Assembly: GCA_013407085.1 (NCBI GenBank)
Contig: JACCGJ010009902.1
Coordinates: 62,001 to 126,000, forward strand
Direction of reading: 5' to 3'
Length of the DNA stretch: 64,000 nt
Source: Atriophallophorus winterbourni
Taxonomy: Eukaryota; Platyhelminthes; Trematoda; Plagiorchiida; Microphallidae
The notes below the pieces were generated by a model. That model was given only the letters and a program-made list of their open reading frames with translations. It was not told the DNA's origin and ran no database searches. The position numbers were made by a program, and so were the translations under genes. Below are positions 21,824-32,426 of the stretch, piece after piece; within the stretch, counting starts at the first letter, position 1, and each line of letters opens with the position of its first letter.

Positions 21824-22426
21824 ATGTCGTTTGAACACACCGAATCACAAGTGAACGTTATCGGCTGTAACACGCCAGCATTTGACCCTACAAACCCGCG
21901 TGTCTGGTTCATCCAAATTGATGGTATGTTTCGTTTCAAACGAATCACGAAACAAGAGGTCATGTTTTCTTTCGTACAATCACAGTTACCGTCCTACATC
22001 GCGACAGAAGTATTAGACGTTCTTGAGCCCATGCCCTCCATTTCGCCTTATGACACACTAAAGGCTGCGGTCCTCAAGCGTACTATGGCTTTTGATGAAG
22101 CCAAGCTAAAGCAGCTGCTGGCTGGTGTAGAACTCGGTGACACAACCCCTTCACAGCTGTTACGTCACATGCGTTCCCTCGTGGGTAACACAAAGTTAGA
22201 CTTTTCCGTCCTACAACAACTTTGGTTGAATTGCCTGCCATCCAGCACCACCGCCATCCTTGCCGTGTCTGTTGACAAAGCTTGTCTTGACACATTGGCT
22301 GAACTAGCAGATAAAATCCACGACCACATCGACAGAACCAACATTAATCACGTTTCAGTAAAGAGTAACCTCTCAAAGTTGGAAGCTACCGTGGCCAAGC
22401 TGACTAAGGTACGTGTAAAGCAATAG
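21824..22426 (+). CDS. Ty3/Gypsy Gag, intact frame (200 aa), unspliced form
   Basis: Structural protein of the element. Starts MSFEHTESQV at the first ATG after the primer-binding site. It has the CsRn1-type Gag core (RFKRITKQEVMFSFVQSQLP, YDTLKAAVLKRT, LLAGVELGDTTPSQLLRHM, LWLNCLPSS) and ends at TAG 22424-22426 inside a stretch that looks like an intron. No stop or frameshift before that. It lacks the finger, which lies in the following open frame. Confidence 0.8.
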   Translation: MSFEHTESQVNVIGCNTPAFDPTNPRVWFIQIDGMFRFKRITKQEVMFSFVQSQLPSYIATEVLDVLEPMPSISPYDTLKAAVLKRTMAFDEAKLKQLLAGVELGDTTPSQLLRHMRSLVGNTKLDFSVLQQLWLNCLPSSTTAILAVSVDKACLDTLAELADKIHDHIDRTNINHVSVKSNLSKLEATVAKLTKVRVKQ

Positions 22427-22479
22427 CTTTTTATCGCCATAAAATCCTGATTCTTGATTCTTGATTCTCATCCTTACAG
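22409..22479 (+). other. Intron-like segment (71 nt) inside gag
   Basis: Begins GTACGT right after an AAG codon and ends with a pyrimidine-rich CTCATCCTTACAG. Removal joins ...CTGACTAAG to CACACC in frame and skips the TAG at 22424. It contains a short repeat (ttgattcttgattc). The related element at 19743-20576 has no such segment at this place. Confidence 0.6.
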
Positions 22480-23355
22480 CACACCATTTCCAACATGGAA
22501 CGGCCCAAAACGTCTAAATTTAGACCCCAGAGTCCACCTGGAAATAGAAGCCATTCTCGCACTTGTGATACTAACTGGTTCTGTTATTACCATCGTCGGT
22601 TCGGAAACGCTGCCCGCAATTGTCGCCCTGGTTGTAAACATCCAAACGCTGACGGACACAGTGTCGAAAAACCACGTAGCCAGTCAGTTATGGCGACGAC
22701 CGCTCACGGCAAACTCTCTAGTCGCCTGTTGCACTTCTGCCTTGCATCTACTAAGCTCAACTTTCTCGTAGACACCGGCGCCGAGATTAGCGTTATAACG
22801 CGAGGTTACGAAAAACGCGACCTCCGTCCTTCAAGAATCATATTGCAAGCGGCTAACGATTCGAAAATCTCGACTTACGTTGAGAAACTTTCAAAACTCG
22901 ATCTCGGACTAAGACGTGCCATCCCTTCCGTCTTCTTGATAGCCGATGTTCAGAAACCTATCATCGGTATCGATTTCCTGACGAAATACGGTCTCGTAGT
23001 CGATCTCCAACACCGACGACTACACGACAATACCACGTCACTCAACGTGCCCGGGAAAATTTGTTCCATCGCCTCACCTTGTCTGCGAATTTTTGTCCCG
23101 AATAATGCCACTCCCAGCGATACCTTGCGCGAATTCCCAAACATAACATGCCTCGCATCATACACAGAGCGACCCACCCATGATGTTCGACATCACATCG
23201 TCACTAAATGGCCTCCAAATTTTGCTAAAGATCGCAGGCTACCTCCTAAAAAGCTGGAAGAAGAAAAACGCGAATTTGGCATTACACTGATACAGACTGG
23301 CAAAAGGGTACTTGACACTTGCACTACTGGCGAAGATGAACCAGCATCTGACTGA
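22480..23355 (+). CDS. Ty3/Gypsy Gag finger, protease and pre-RT region (open frame, truncated)
   Basis: In frame with gag if 22409-22479 is removed; otherwise it could start at ATG 22495. Contains the C-YYH-RRFGNAARN-C-RPG-C finger of CsRn1-like Gags, the protease motif FLVDTGAEISVI (about 22766-22801), FLIADVQKPIIGIDFLTKYG, and the RT approach (HDVRHHIVTKWPP, LPPKKLEEEKREF). A deletion follows KREF at about 23277, and the frame runs on to a TGA at 23353-23355. Confidence 0.8.
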   Translation, partial: HTISNMERPKTSKFRPQSPPGNRSHSRTCDTNWFCYYHRRFGNAARNCRPGCKHPNADGHSVEKPRSQSVMATTAHGKLSSRLLHFCLASTKLNFLVDTGAEISVITRGYEKRDLRPSRIILQAANDSKISTYVEKLSKLDLGLRRAIPSVFLIADVQKPIIGIDFLTKYGLVVDLQHRRLHDNTTSLNVPGKICSIASPCLRIFVPNNATPSDTLREFPNITCLASYTERPTHDVRHHIVTKWPPNFAKDRRLPPKKLEEEKREFGITLIQTGKRVLDTCTTGEDEPASD

Positions 23356-23357
23356 TC

Positions 23358-23780
23358 GAGACTAAAACAACACATCCAGTCTAGCAAACCCGTACCCACA
23401 CGCGTAGCTAACCGCCCATCTTTCATCCACAACGACCTTAAAACTTGCCCACATGTCTTCGTACGAGTTGATGCTGTCAGAAAGCCTTTACAAACTCCGT
23501 ACGAAGGGCCATCTAAAGTAATGGAACGTGAAGAGAAATATTTCGTTCTGCTACGCAACGGTATCAAAGACAATGTTAGCATCAATCTCTTATAACCTGC
23601 ATGCATCGAGGAAAAACCATCACAAGTAGCTACTCCTTCGACCCCACCTACACAACCTATGACGACCAGTGACGTTATATCCAATCGACCCTCACCCATT
23701 CTGTCTACTCCTTCATCTCGTCAAACACGTACCGCCCACAGAGTGGGGTTCTCCGCAAGACTGGTTGAGTACATACCATA
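23358..23780 (+). pseudogene. Ty3/Gypsy Pol C-terminal fragment
   Basis: Reads CPHVFVRVDAVRKPLQTPYEG, PSKVMEREEKYFVLLRNG and DNVSINLL then a stop, matching the post-integrase end of CsRn1-like Pol (FVRxDAVRxPLQxPYDGPYKV). The rest of pol has been deleted. Confidence 0.75.
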
Positions 23781-23830
23781 AACGGTGCATCGCGCGTTCA
23801 TCCGTCGACTTAGGCTCTAGGAGGGAGTTC

Positions 23831-24215
23831 TGTAGCAACTTGTAATTCCACTTTCCTTTTAATTGTATTTTCGTTTCCATTGATGTTTACTTTAATCACC
23901 AATTTGTACATACTTATCTTTGTACAATTTTCATCTATTAACTTAGAAATTATCGTTTTGTTCCGATAATCGCTGGTGCTGTATTGCTGCGTGTTCGTTA
24001 ATCACGACGGTTAACGGCAAAATTGAGGTGACGCCGCATCTTTCAGCTACGCCAATTATATTGCGATCAACGCGACGCACCGGAGTTCGGAGCTGGAATA
24101 TTTTTGTGTGTGTATATTTGTATTGGAAATTAAATTTTCATTCTCCGTGATTTTGTTCCTTTGTCCATTTTTACCATAACATTTTCCTGGTATACTTTTG
24201 CACTTATCAACTACA
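23831..24215 (+). repeat. 3' LTR
   Basis: 385 bases, same ends as the 5' LTR but lacking its central ~170 bases; the junction is at a two-base CG shared by both deletion edges. Confidence 0.9.
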
Positions 24216-25288
24216 GGCTAAACACGAATGAGGCCCGCTATTAGGCCTTGGAAACTAAAACATTTCTCTCTTTGCTTTTTCGACCCACCGCTCAAGCTAT
24301 CCTACGGTTTGTACAAGCTCTTAGTTTTTTATACCGTAATAAACTATTGAACTATTGAACTGTTGACCTATTGAACTATTGAACTATTGAACTTGAACTT
24401 GAACTTCAACCCGGATAATCTCTCGGCTTCGCGATCGGTGAAGATTTCAAATAGACAAAAAGAATAAACGTTTTGGCAGTGGTGGGTGCTTCTCTGCAGC
24501 TTTCCACCGAAAGAAATTCTGGACGCTCGATTGGCTTGTTAGCCACATACTCTCCAGTGCAAACTGAACTGAACTGAACTGAACTCGACCTAGAGTGCGT
24601 GGCGCATACAATGATTTATTTATGACACCCTCTCGGTTGTTTATTTCTTTGCTTTGTGCTAGTTCCTTGATTCGTAGCCAATAAATGTTTCCTTCTTCTT
24701 AAGCTAATTCTCATTTACGCAGTCGTATTCTCAAATATTGATCTAAAGTGAGCGCTAGAAGTGACGGAAACGCTACGGCTCAAAATGGGTGTAATGTCAG
24801 TGTCATTTACAGTCTGCTCAGTGTGCCGAATCAGCAAACAAGTATCACTGGAAATTATTCAAACTGTTTACGGAAACGAGCAAACTTCGGGCCACAGTGC
24901 AACATTGGTTTTTCGTGCACCGGCAATCAATATCTTATATTTCGCTAGCGCGCGACGACGACCACTACAATTGATATCGGCGTGGGTTTCGACATTCTTT
25001 ATCTTGACTTTTCAGAAAACTTCATCCGTGTTGACCTAAATAGTCTTATCTATCATCTTCTCTTATGGTTACGGTTTTTTTTGAAGTCCAAAGCGGACAC
25101 CATTTCGATAATACCCTACCTTTGGGCGGTACGTTCAACTTGGTTGTATTTCCCACGCTCTTCCACATAATCTATTTCCAAATCGCTGTTATCTGATTTT
25201 GCTGTAAATTGGTAATCAATTTATCGCATTATATACACATCGTAACTAGAATCAACATATTCTATTAGGTTTTTGAAAATTTTTATAT
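24216..25288 (+). other. Two LINE 3' tails, no gene
   Basis: 24240-24412 ends in a tandem (ctattgaa)n/(cttgaa)n run; 24413-24586 shares cgattggcttgttagcca with the CR1-like 3' end at 36905-36950 and ends in (actga)n. Both look like non-LTR 3' UTRs. 24590-25288 shows nothing recognisable. Confidence 0.5.
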
Positions 25289-25351
25289 ATGTTTATTGTT
25301 ATTCAATTTTTTTTAAATCGAACTAGGCCTAAAGTTTCATATCCCTGCATT

Positions 25352-26451
25352 TCAATCGAATATGGTAAGAAAGTAGTTAAAAGCATAGCTTGTGATGTGT
25401 GCCAGAGATGGGCCCATCCAAAATGCTCTGGTATTCTTGCCAAGCATTACGAAACGTATTGTAAAAATAGTTTCATGGAATGGGTATGCGGGAAGTGTAA
25501 GGAAGACGCAAGGGAAGTATTCCTGAGGACCTCTGCCAGTAGTTTGAACAATGTTGTAGCAGAAAGTACGAATTCTCCGTTGTCCTGCGCCGAAGTCGTA
25601 AGAAAAAAACCACATCAACAAAACCCGGCCCTGTTCGCAGTACCATCGGTAAGAATCGAAAAGCAGCACAGGGGGGTAAAAAGAACCCTAAAAAGAAAAC
25701 CGTCGATAACGATAAATGTCCGGTAAAATCACAGCAAGCTAACTACGTTGCTTTAGAAAGGCAAATAAATGCCTTGACTGAGCAAGTTAGTAAGCTTGCT
25801 GCACCCCATAAAATGGCGGAAACGAGGTCATCTCGTACTCTGCTCATCCTAAATAAGGAAGATCCGCTGATTCGCGAAAGCAAATCCCGGCGCCAAATGG
25901 ACCGTTCCAGGGTTCAAGACATTTTGCGCATGGCAGGGCTAATTAACTGCCAGGTAAAAAGGGTCCATCGTGTAGGCCGGTGGAACCCAACTGTAAATAG
26001 CACTCGTCCGATCTTGGTAGAATTTATAAACCAGAAGGACAGGGATACGCTTCTTTTAAAAAGTGCTTACCTTGAGTGTTACACAAATGAGCGTTTCAAA
26101 GTTGTCCGGGATACGGGGCCCCAACCACATTTTCATGGAAAGCTTTCAAAAGCGCCAATGACTGACTTGAAAACTCTCATAAAAGGGGTCAACCTTAGCC
26201 ACCATAAAATGTTTAAGTCATCTGCTGCAGTTGTCGTCGAAGATGTACTCCAAAATGGCCCGCCAGTAGAATACGAGCGCATGGAAAACTCGCTTTTCAG
26301 TAGACTTCTGAACGAGGAAAATCTATGTACAACTGCCATTAGGCCGGTGCAAGCTCGTTCGCAAGAGCAGTCTAGCCACTTATCAACTTCTTCGGTTTCA
26401 AAAAACGGGATATCAGCGACGGAGCTCCAACCCCGAGTAAAGGTAGATTAA
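25352..26451 (+). pseudogene. CR1-like ORF1 with PHD-like zinc finger, one frame break
   Basis: Residues CDVCQRWAHPKC and WVCGKCKED match the second half of a PHD-type finger used by many CR1-clade ORF1 proteins. A frame change at about 25670-25735 links to the second part (QINALTEQVSKLA coiled-coil-like stretch, then RVQDILRMAGL, VHRVGRWN, RPILVEF, LLLKSAYLE), an RNA-binding-type Gag-like region. The first finger cysteines are not readable, perhaps because the 5' end is truncated. Confidence 0.65.
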
Positions 26452-26452
26452 A

Positions 26453-27204
26453 ATGTGCGCAGAATAGAAATACCCGTGTACTGTACACAAATGCTTGCAG
26501 TATACGTAATAAATGGGGTGAGCTGCAGCTTGCTGCACTGAAAAACCAGGTCGACATAATTGCGATCTCCGAATCATGGTTGAAACCAGATGATCATGTT
26601 CCGTCATTTGTATCAACTAAGTATGCCATCTATCGTCAGGATAGGGATACTGGTGCTACGGGAGGGGGAGTGGCAATTATGATAACCGAAGATCTCCCCC
26701 ACAGTGAGACATCGATAAAGATTGCTTCTCATTCAATCCAATTAACATCGGTATTTCTTACTGTCGCTAGGAGAAGACTGGTACTTGCATGTGCTTATAG
26801 AAGACCGACTGCTTCATCATTAGACGACCAATTACTGATGAACACATTGGAAGTACTAAAAGGGCAATGCAACGCATTACTAATTGTTGGAGACTTCAAT
26901 CTCCCGGGCATTGATTGGCGTACTGAAATTTCTTCACCAGAGTCAGTTGAGTCGCAATACCTAGACTGGTTTCATGTCGGGGCCTTTTATCAACATGTCC
27001 GGGAACATACAAGGCTCAGGACAGGACATACTCCGTCAACTTTAGATTTGGTTCTATCGTCTCATGAAAGAGATATTTATGAAATCAGATACCTTTCGCC
27101 ACTAGGCAAAAGCGACCACGCTGTAATTCTCATTGACTGGACTTTAGTGCATCCTAGTCCCCAAGTAAGGATGTCCCGCAACTTTGATCGGATGGACATC
27201 GTCT
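26453..27204 (+). pseudogene. CR1-like endonuclease domain
   Basis: NACSIRNKWGELQ, then IIAISESWLKPDD (catalytic Glu), GGGVAIMI, CAYRRPTAS, LLIVGDFNLPGIDW (catalytic DxN), STLDLVLS and GKSDHAVIL (SDH). All main catalytic blocks are readable. The frame overlaps the end of ORF1, and the first in-frame stop is at 27204-27206, before the RT. Confidence 0.8.
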
Positions 27205-27206
27205 AA

Positions 27207-28568
27207 CTACAAACTCAAGCAATGAATCTAAGTTGGGAACCAGACGAATTAGAACCTAGTGTAGAAATCAGGTGGAATATTATAAAAGGGTATCTTTTAC
27301 AACTACAGGATAGTTTTGCTCCTCTACAACCAGTGAGAACGCGAGGAAAACCACCCTGGTGGAGCGCGTCTATTCGCAAGGTTATTAGATGTCGTGACCG
27401 TAGCTGGAGGGCTTACAAATTCTGTGGAACTCACAGATCTAGATTGTAGTACATACAGACCAGAAATTCAGCTGTTGCGCTGCAAAGGAAAGCTAAAAGG
27501 GACTTCGAATCCCGACTTGCCAAAAAAGCAAAGATTAACTTGAAAGCTTTTTATGGCTATGTTCAGTCCAAGCGATCATTAAGAGAAGAAATAGGTACGT
27601 TAGTGCTGGACGATGGCAATACGGCTTTGACTGCACCGGAAAAAGCCGATGCGTTGCATTCATTCTTCTGCAGTGTTTATCGGCGCGATTCAGGTAACTG
27701 TTTAGAAACTCACGAGTGCAGAGCACCTCCCTTTAGCTCGGTGGAGGTTAATCAGGAAATGGTCACCACAGTTCTGTCGCAGCTGGATAAAACTAAGTCA
27801 GCTGGCCCCGACGGTATACATCCGGCTATTCTTCAACCGCTCGCGAATATAGTTAGCCTTGCAATCAGAAATCTTTTCGAAGCTACCTTACTCCAAGGTA
27901 TACTACCGGATGATTGGAAACGAGCGGCGCTTATAGCCATATACAAAGAGTCCTATTTCGGATATACGCAACTACAGGCCAGTAAGCCTGACAAACATTC
28001 TTTGCAAGTGCTTGGAAAAAATCATTCGGCATCAGGTCTGTAAACATTTGGTAGCCAATTCCTTACTATCCGATGCCCAGCACGGATTCTGGAAAGGAAG
28101 GTCCTGTTTAACCAATCTTCTAAGCTTTCTTGACGAAGTGACATTACGCCTCGATGAAGGGAGAGTAGTCAAAGTCTGCTATCTCGATTTTCAAAAGGCA
28201 TTTGACTCCGTGAACCATAGGTACCTTCTGCACAAACTAAGTATGTGTGGCGTCACAGGTGACCTACATCGATGGTTAGACAGCTTCTTAACTAATCGCA
28301 CTAACTATGTTAGAATTGCAGGGGTATGCTCGGAGGAATCACTGATTCTCAGTGGAGTGCCTCAAGGCTCGGTGCTTGGTCTATTACTCTTTCTTATTTT
28401 TGTAAGCGACCTGGCAGCGTGCTTGAGTTCACGCTGCGTTCTGTTTGCTGATGATGTTAAGATCCTAGGAACCGACAGTAGAGATACGTTTATCTCTGAT
28501 TTAGAAAAAGTAATCGAGTGGACAAAGACCTGGGACTTGCCACTAAACTTGGGGAAAAGCTGTCTTCT
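27207..28568 (+). pseudogene. CR1-like reverse transcriptase, first part
   Basis: Same frame as the endonuclease with stops at 27204 and 27447, then a frameshift near 27950-27980. Motifs: KTKSAGPDGIHPAIL, WKRAALIAIYK, (frameshift) YRPVSLTNILCKCLEKII, QHGFWKGRSCLTNL, VCYLDFQKAFDSVNH, LILSGVPQGSVLG and VLFADDVKILG with the catalytic FADD intact at 28444-28455. Cut at GKSCLL by the Ty3 insertion. Confidence 0.85.
28564..28568 (+). repeat. Left target-site duplication CTTCT
   Basis: CTTCT directly before the 5' LTR; the same five bases follow the 3' LTR at 32724-32728. Five bases is usual for Ty3/Gypsy. Confidence 0.9.
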
Positions 28569-28859
28569 TGTTGAGGAACTATAATTATTTTCCTCAAAAA
28601 CTCATTATAATTTATGATTCTCGATTCTGATTGGTCCATTTTGTCGGCCATAATGATTCAGTGTATAAATACACACAAGCGGCAGCCTAATGGCTTTTTG
28701 GTCAGAGACGGTAAAGCTCTTTGTCTAAACGGCCTGCCTTTGTTCTTGCTACGCGTAGTGTTGGGTTAGTTAGTCAATTGTGACTAATAGCATAATGGTT
28801 TTCAGTGTTAAACATTTTGGCTAATTAATACTTGGGTTCTACTCGGGTAATATATAACA
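28569..28859 (+). repeat. 5' LTR (291 bp)
   Basis: TG...CA ends; contains a TATA-like tataaataca at about 28662 downstream of a gattcagtg stretch, a candidate promoter. Confidence 0.9.
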
Positions 28860-28865
28860 TTATTG

Positions 28866-29281
28866 CCGACGGGGATGGGATTGTTCCAGTATCAGCGTCT
28901 TCCTTTTGGTGTGAAGACTGCTCCAACCGTTTTCCAACAACTGATGGACGCCATTATGTCTGGCATCCCAGGTGTGGCCGCATACCTGGTCGATCTGCTC
29001 ATTGTCGGTTCCTCCGAAGAAGAACTCGATGGTCACATCAACCAGACGTTGAAACGGATCGCTGAAAGTGATTTACGACTTCTAGAGAAATGCCAGTTCT
29101 ATATGAAATCAATAAAATACCTTGGTTTCGTTTTCGATCAGAGTGGACGTCACCCTGACCCTGGTAACATACAATCAATCCAGCAGATGCCGGCCCCAAA
29201 AGAGGTTGCATCTCTGCGATCATTCCTTGGTTTGATCAATTATTACAGTGCATTCCTGCCATCACTCCACAGTGTGCGTCC
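28866..29281 (+). pseudogene. Ty3/Gypsy RT, second half
   Basis: GLFQYQRLPFGVKTAPTVFQ, then AAYLVDLLIVGSS: the YLDD catalytic box has become YLVD, so RT is dead. Then KCQFYMKSIKYLGFVF and LRSFLGLINYYSAFLPSLH. Interrupted at 29281 and resumed in frame at 30669. Confidence 0.85.
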
Positions 29282-30657
29282 GCATAAGTATGTCAACATA
29301 CTACGCGCACTTTATGCTCATACATCCGGATGCGTTAAGGTTTACAACGAACTTTCTCCCAAATTCAACACTACAAGTGGCGTCCGACAAGGATGTCCGA
29401 TTTCCCCGTTTTTGTTCAATTTCGTAATTGATGCTATCATGGAATTATGCAGCGACGGTGCTCCAGCCTTCGGAGTTCACATTATGCCAGGCGTCAAGCT
29501 TCTCGACTTGGATTATGCTGATGGCATAGTTCTGCTCTTCGACTCATACACAGATGCACAGGCGATACTGAATAAGCTATCTAGTATTGTGCCCGCATTT
29601 GGAATGCGTTTTGCGCCTTCTAAGTGCAGTGTTCTTCTGCAGGACATCGACTTATCGAACAAGGCTTTATTACTTGACAATCAGGCGCTTGAAATTGTGG
29701 ATCGTTTTACGTATCTCGGTAGTTGTATCAATAATTCTGCATCGTTAGATAACGAGGTCTCGGCACGCATTTCTAAAGCGACCGTAGCATTCCGCAACCT
29801 AGGTCACCTCTGGCGTCAGAAAGGACTGTCTCTGCTACTCAAGGGTAGAGTCTATAAAGCGACAGTGCGGGCTGTGTTACTCTATGTGTGCGAAACCTGG
29901 ACCTTGCGTAAAGAACACATTCAGCGTCTCCAAGTATTTGACAACCGGTGTCTCCGCAGCATTCTAGGAGTTAGCTGTTACAATCGTATGCGCACCGATG
30001 CCCTCCGAAATAAGTTGTTTGGTAGTAATGTCGATATAGAGAAGCAGATCAACCTGCATAGGTTACGCTGGTTGGGTCACGTTTTACGGATGCCGGACCA
30101 CCGACTTCCGAAACAGATTCTTTTTGCGACGCCACATCCTGATTGGCGTAAATCTCGGGGTGGCCAAACCGTCACATGGCATAGGCAGCTAAAAATTCTT
30201 ACTAGTAACCTTTCCAAAGTAGGCGCAGCGCGTCTTCCAGGCTGGTGTCCCCGCGATCATATATCGCAATGGTTAGTTACGCTTCAGGATATGTCCCGAA
30301 ACCGTGTTCAATGGCGGTCTTGCACTAAGCATCTTCTTGGAGTGTTTGCATAACCTTGTATGTTGTCAAGCGGAGTGACGAGAAAAGCTTGTTATGATGC
30401 ATGACAGTGAAAGCCGCAAGGAAGCTGCCGTGCTGATGTTGCTCTACTCGTTCACGAAACTTGTTTGAATGCATGTTCCATTCGAGGTGTAGGCACCTCT
30501 TCCCAGTTTGTTTGTGCTTACTCTTCTATAGAAGCCGTAGCAATTTAAGTCCCACCCTTCCCCATCTTTTAGGATTTTACTTTTTCATGGTTGTATGGAA
30601 GTTAAGTATTCGGTACTTGCTACCGGTGTATTGCTGTCTTTGATGATGATGATGATG
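29282..30657 (+). mobile_element. RTE-like LINE, 5' truncated, nested in the Ty3 element
   Basis: Flanked by an 11-base perfect duplication AGTGTGCGTCC (29271-29281 and 30658-30668). Contains the 3' half of the RT and a 3' UTR (30354-30657) ending in (GAT)n. The 3' UTR family also occurs at 46325-46640, 59045-59362 and, inverted, 59484-59715. Confidence 0.9.
29285..30353 (+). pseudogene. RTE-like RT, C-terminal part (open frame, catalytic box altered)
   Basis: SGVRQGCPISPFLFNFVID (RT motif B), LDLDYADGIVLL (YADD changed to YADG), SKCSVLLQD, FTYLGSCIN, RISKATVAFRNLGHLWR, KGRVYKATVRAVLLY, RLRWLGHVLRMPDHRLP, ARLPGWCPRD and a normal stop at 30351-30353. The open frame continues upstream into Ty3 RT because the insertion happens to be in phase; that fusion is accidental. 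Confidence 0.85.
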
Positions 30658-30668
30658 AGTGTGCGTCC

Positions 30669-31122
30669 ACCGCTCAATCGAGTTCTTCAAAAAGATGTCC
30701 CATGGAATTGGTCAAGAGAATGCGAAACAGCTTTTATGAAGCTAAAATCACTGTTAACATCAATCCTGTTACTGACGCACTACGATTCCAAGCTGCCTAT
30801 CGTCGTGGCAGCCGATGCCTCTGAATATGGTGTGGGTGCTGTAATTCTTCACAAATTTCCCGATGGAAATGAGAAGGCGATCATGCATGCTTCACGATCA
30901 TTGACTCCAGCCGAACGCAACTATGGTCAAATCGAAAAAGAAGCATTAGCTCTCATCTTCGCGGTCAAACGATTCCACAAGTTGATCTATGGCCGTCACT
31001 TTACGTTGCTAACGGATCACAAGCCTTTGATTTCGTTATTCGGCTCGAGAAAAGGTTTACCAGCACATTCTGCAAACCGGTTACAACGATGGTATCTCAT
31101 ACTATTGGGATACGATACCTAA
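30669..31122 (+). pseudogene. Ty3/Gypsy RT end and RNase H
   Basis: Continues in frame from 29281: RPPLNRVLQKDVPWNWSREC, VVAADASEYGVGAVIL (RNase H Asp), GQIEKEALALIFAVKRFHK (Glu), LLTDHKPL (Asp). All RNase H acidic residues are visible. Ends at a stop after LLGYDT; downstream frames shift (31089-31346 gives the linker to integrase). Confidence 0.85.
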
Positions 31123-31373
31123 TCCCGGTTCGAGATCAACCAGACGAGGATACAGTCATTGCGTGTGTCTCCATCGAGCAAGCTATGCAGCAACAATTTG
31201 ATGACGCAGTGCGGGGATTGCCTGTCAAAGCTGAGGACATTAAACAATGTACGCAATCAGACGAAACTTTATTGCAAGCAATCACCTATACTCACTGTGG
31301 TTGGCCGAAAGTTACGCCTGCTGGGGAACTATCGCAATTCTTTTAAAGACGTGAGTCGCTTTCAATTATTGAC

Positions 31374-32408
31374 GAGTGCCTAACGTTCAATGATCGCGTT
31401 GTTGTTCCAAAGAATCTACGCAATCGTGTCCTTCGACAATTCCACCATGGGCACTCAGGCATTCAACGCATGAAGGCGATCGCTCGAAGTTTCGCTTATT
31501 GGCCTGGTATGGACGCAGATATTGATCTATTCGTCAAGTCATGCCGCCAATGTCAGCAAGCAGCTAAGATGCCAAACCGTGTACCAATTGCACCATGGCC
31601 TACGCCAAAAAAACCGTTGCAACGAATTCATGTCGATTTCGCTGGTTCAATAAACGGGGTCATGTACCTCGTCGTGGTCGATTCTTACTCGAAATGGCCC
31701 GAAATCATCGAGATGTCATCTGCTACATCCAGCAACACGATCAGCGCCATGCGTCGTTTGTTTAGTCAGCATGGATTACCAGAAACTCTCGTGTCCGACA
31801 ATGGCTCGCAATTCACCTCGGACGTTTTCGCCGAATTTTGCCGCCAGAACAATGTGTCACATCTACGGTCGCCGCCTTACCATCCTCAGTCAAATGGCCA
31901 GACCGAAAGCTTCGTCGACACACTCAAGCGTGCTCTTCTGAAATCACGTGGGGAGGGGACATCCGTCGATAGTCTTCAACGTTTTCTGCTGGTTTACGTA
32001 ACTACGCCGAACGATACGTTGCCCAGCCGCAAAACCCCCGCCGAAGCACTCATGGGCAGGAAGCTACGCACTTGGAACAATGCTATGCTGCCTAAACCAA
32101 CTAAACTGCCGCTCAATGGTAACATCATCCGTCGCAGAGGCAGTGTAATGTTCAATGTCAAAGTTGGAAAGGGTGTCATGACACGACACAGAAATCAGTT
32201 ACGCCTGAGATCCGCAACCTCCGATACGCTCGTCGAGATCCGGATACCACAGGACATTCTGTATGAAACATTCGACCTTCCAACACCAAGTGAATCTTTC
32301 ACGACTGAAATACCGACTGACCGAAGTCTGCAACCACGTCGCTGGACAACCAGAAAAAGAAAACCCGTGAAACCGTTGCAGGTCAATCCGCGCCAGTCCC
32401 GGTATTGA
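31374..32408 (+). CDS. Ty3/Gypsy integrase, open frame
   Basis: Zinc-binding HHCC: HHGHSGIQRMK, then CRQCQQAAK. Core: HVDFAG (Asp), VSDNGSQF (Asp), HPQSNGQTES (Glu), so the DDE triad is present. C-terminal chromatin-binding-like basic tail ends at TGA near 32406. No internal stop over 345 codons. Not expressed as part of an intact polyprotein here because upstream parts are deleted. Confidence 0.85.
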   Translation, partial: ECLTFNDRVVVPKNLRNRVLRQFHHGHSGIQRMKAIARSFAYWPGMDADIDLFVKSCRQCQQAAKMPNRVPIAPWPTPKKPLQRIHVDFAGSINGVMYLVVVDSYSKWPEIIEMSSATSSNTISAMRRLFSQHGLPETLVSDNGSQFTSDVFAEFCRQNNVSHLRSPPYHPQSNGQTESFVDTLKRALLKSRGEGTSVDSLQRFLLVYVTTPNDTLPSRKTPAEALMGRKLRTWNNAMLPKPTKLPLNGNIIRRRGSVMFNVKVGKGVMTRHRNQLRLRSATSDTLVEIRIPQDILYETFDLPTPSESFTTEIPTDRSLQPRRWTTRKRKPVKPLQVNPRQSRY

Positions 32409-32426
32409 GAATCTCAAAAGGGGAGG

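Larger units (their letters stand above)
21085..24215 (+). mobile_element. Ty3/Gypsy (CsRn1-like) deletion derivative with two LTRs
   Basis: LTRs at 21085-21637 and 23831-24215, each TGTAGCAACTTG...CTACA, flanked by a 4-base direct repeat GGCT (21081-21084 and 24216-24219). Internal part: primer-binding site, gag, protease, then a deletion removing RT, RNase H and integrase core, then the extreme C-terminus of Pol. It cannot move itself. Confidence 0.9.

Noticed and set aside
25289..25726. Host PHD-finger protein
   Set aside because: The finger is followed by CR1-like ORF1, endonuclease and RT in the expected order, so it belongs to the LINE.
28863..29350. Genuine RT fusion protein continuing to 30353
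   Set aside because: The long open frame joins Ty3 RT to RTE-like RT across a TSD; the insertion happens to be in phase.
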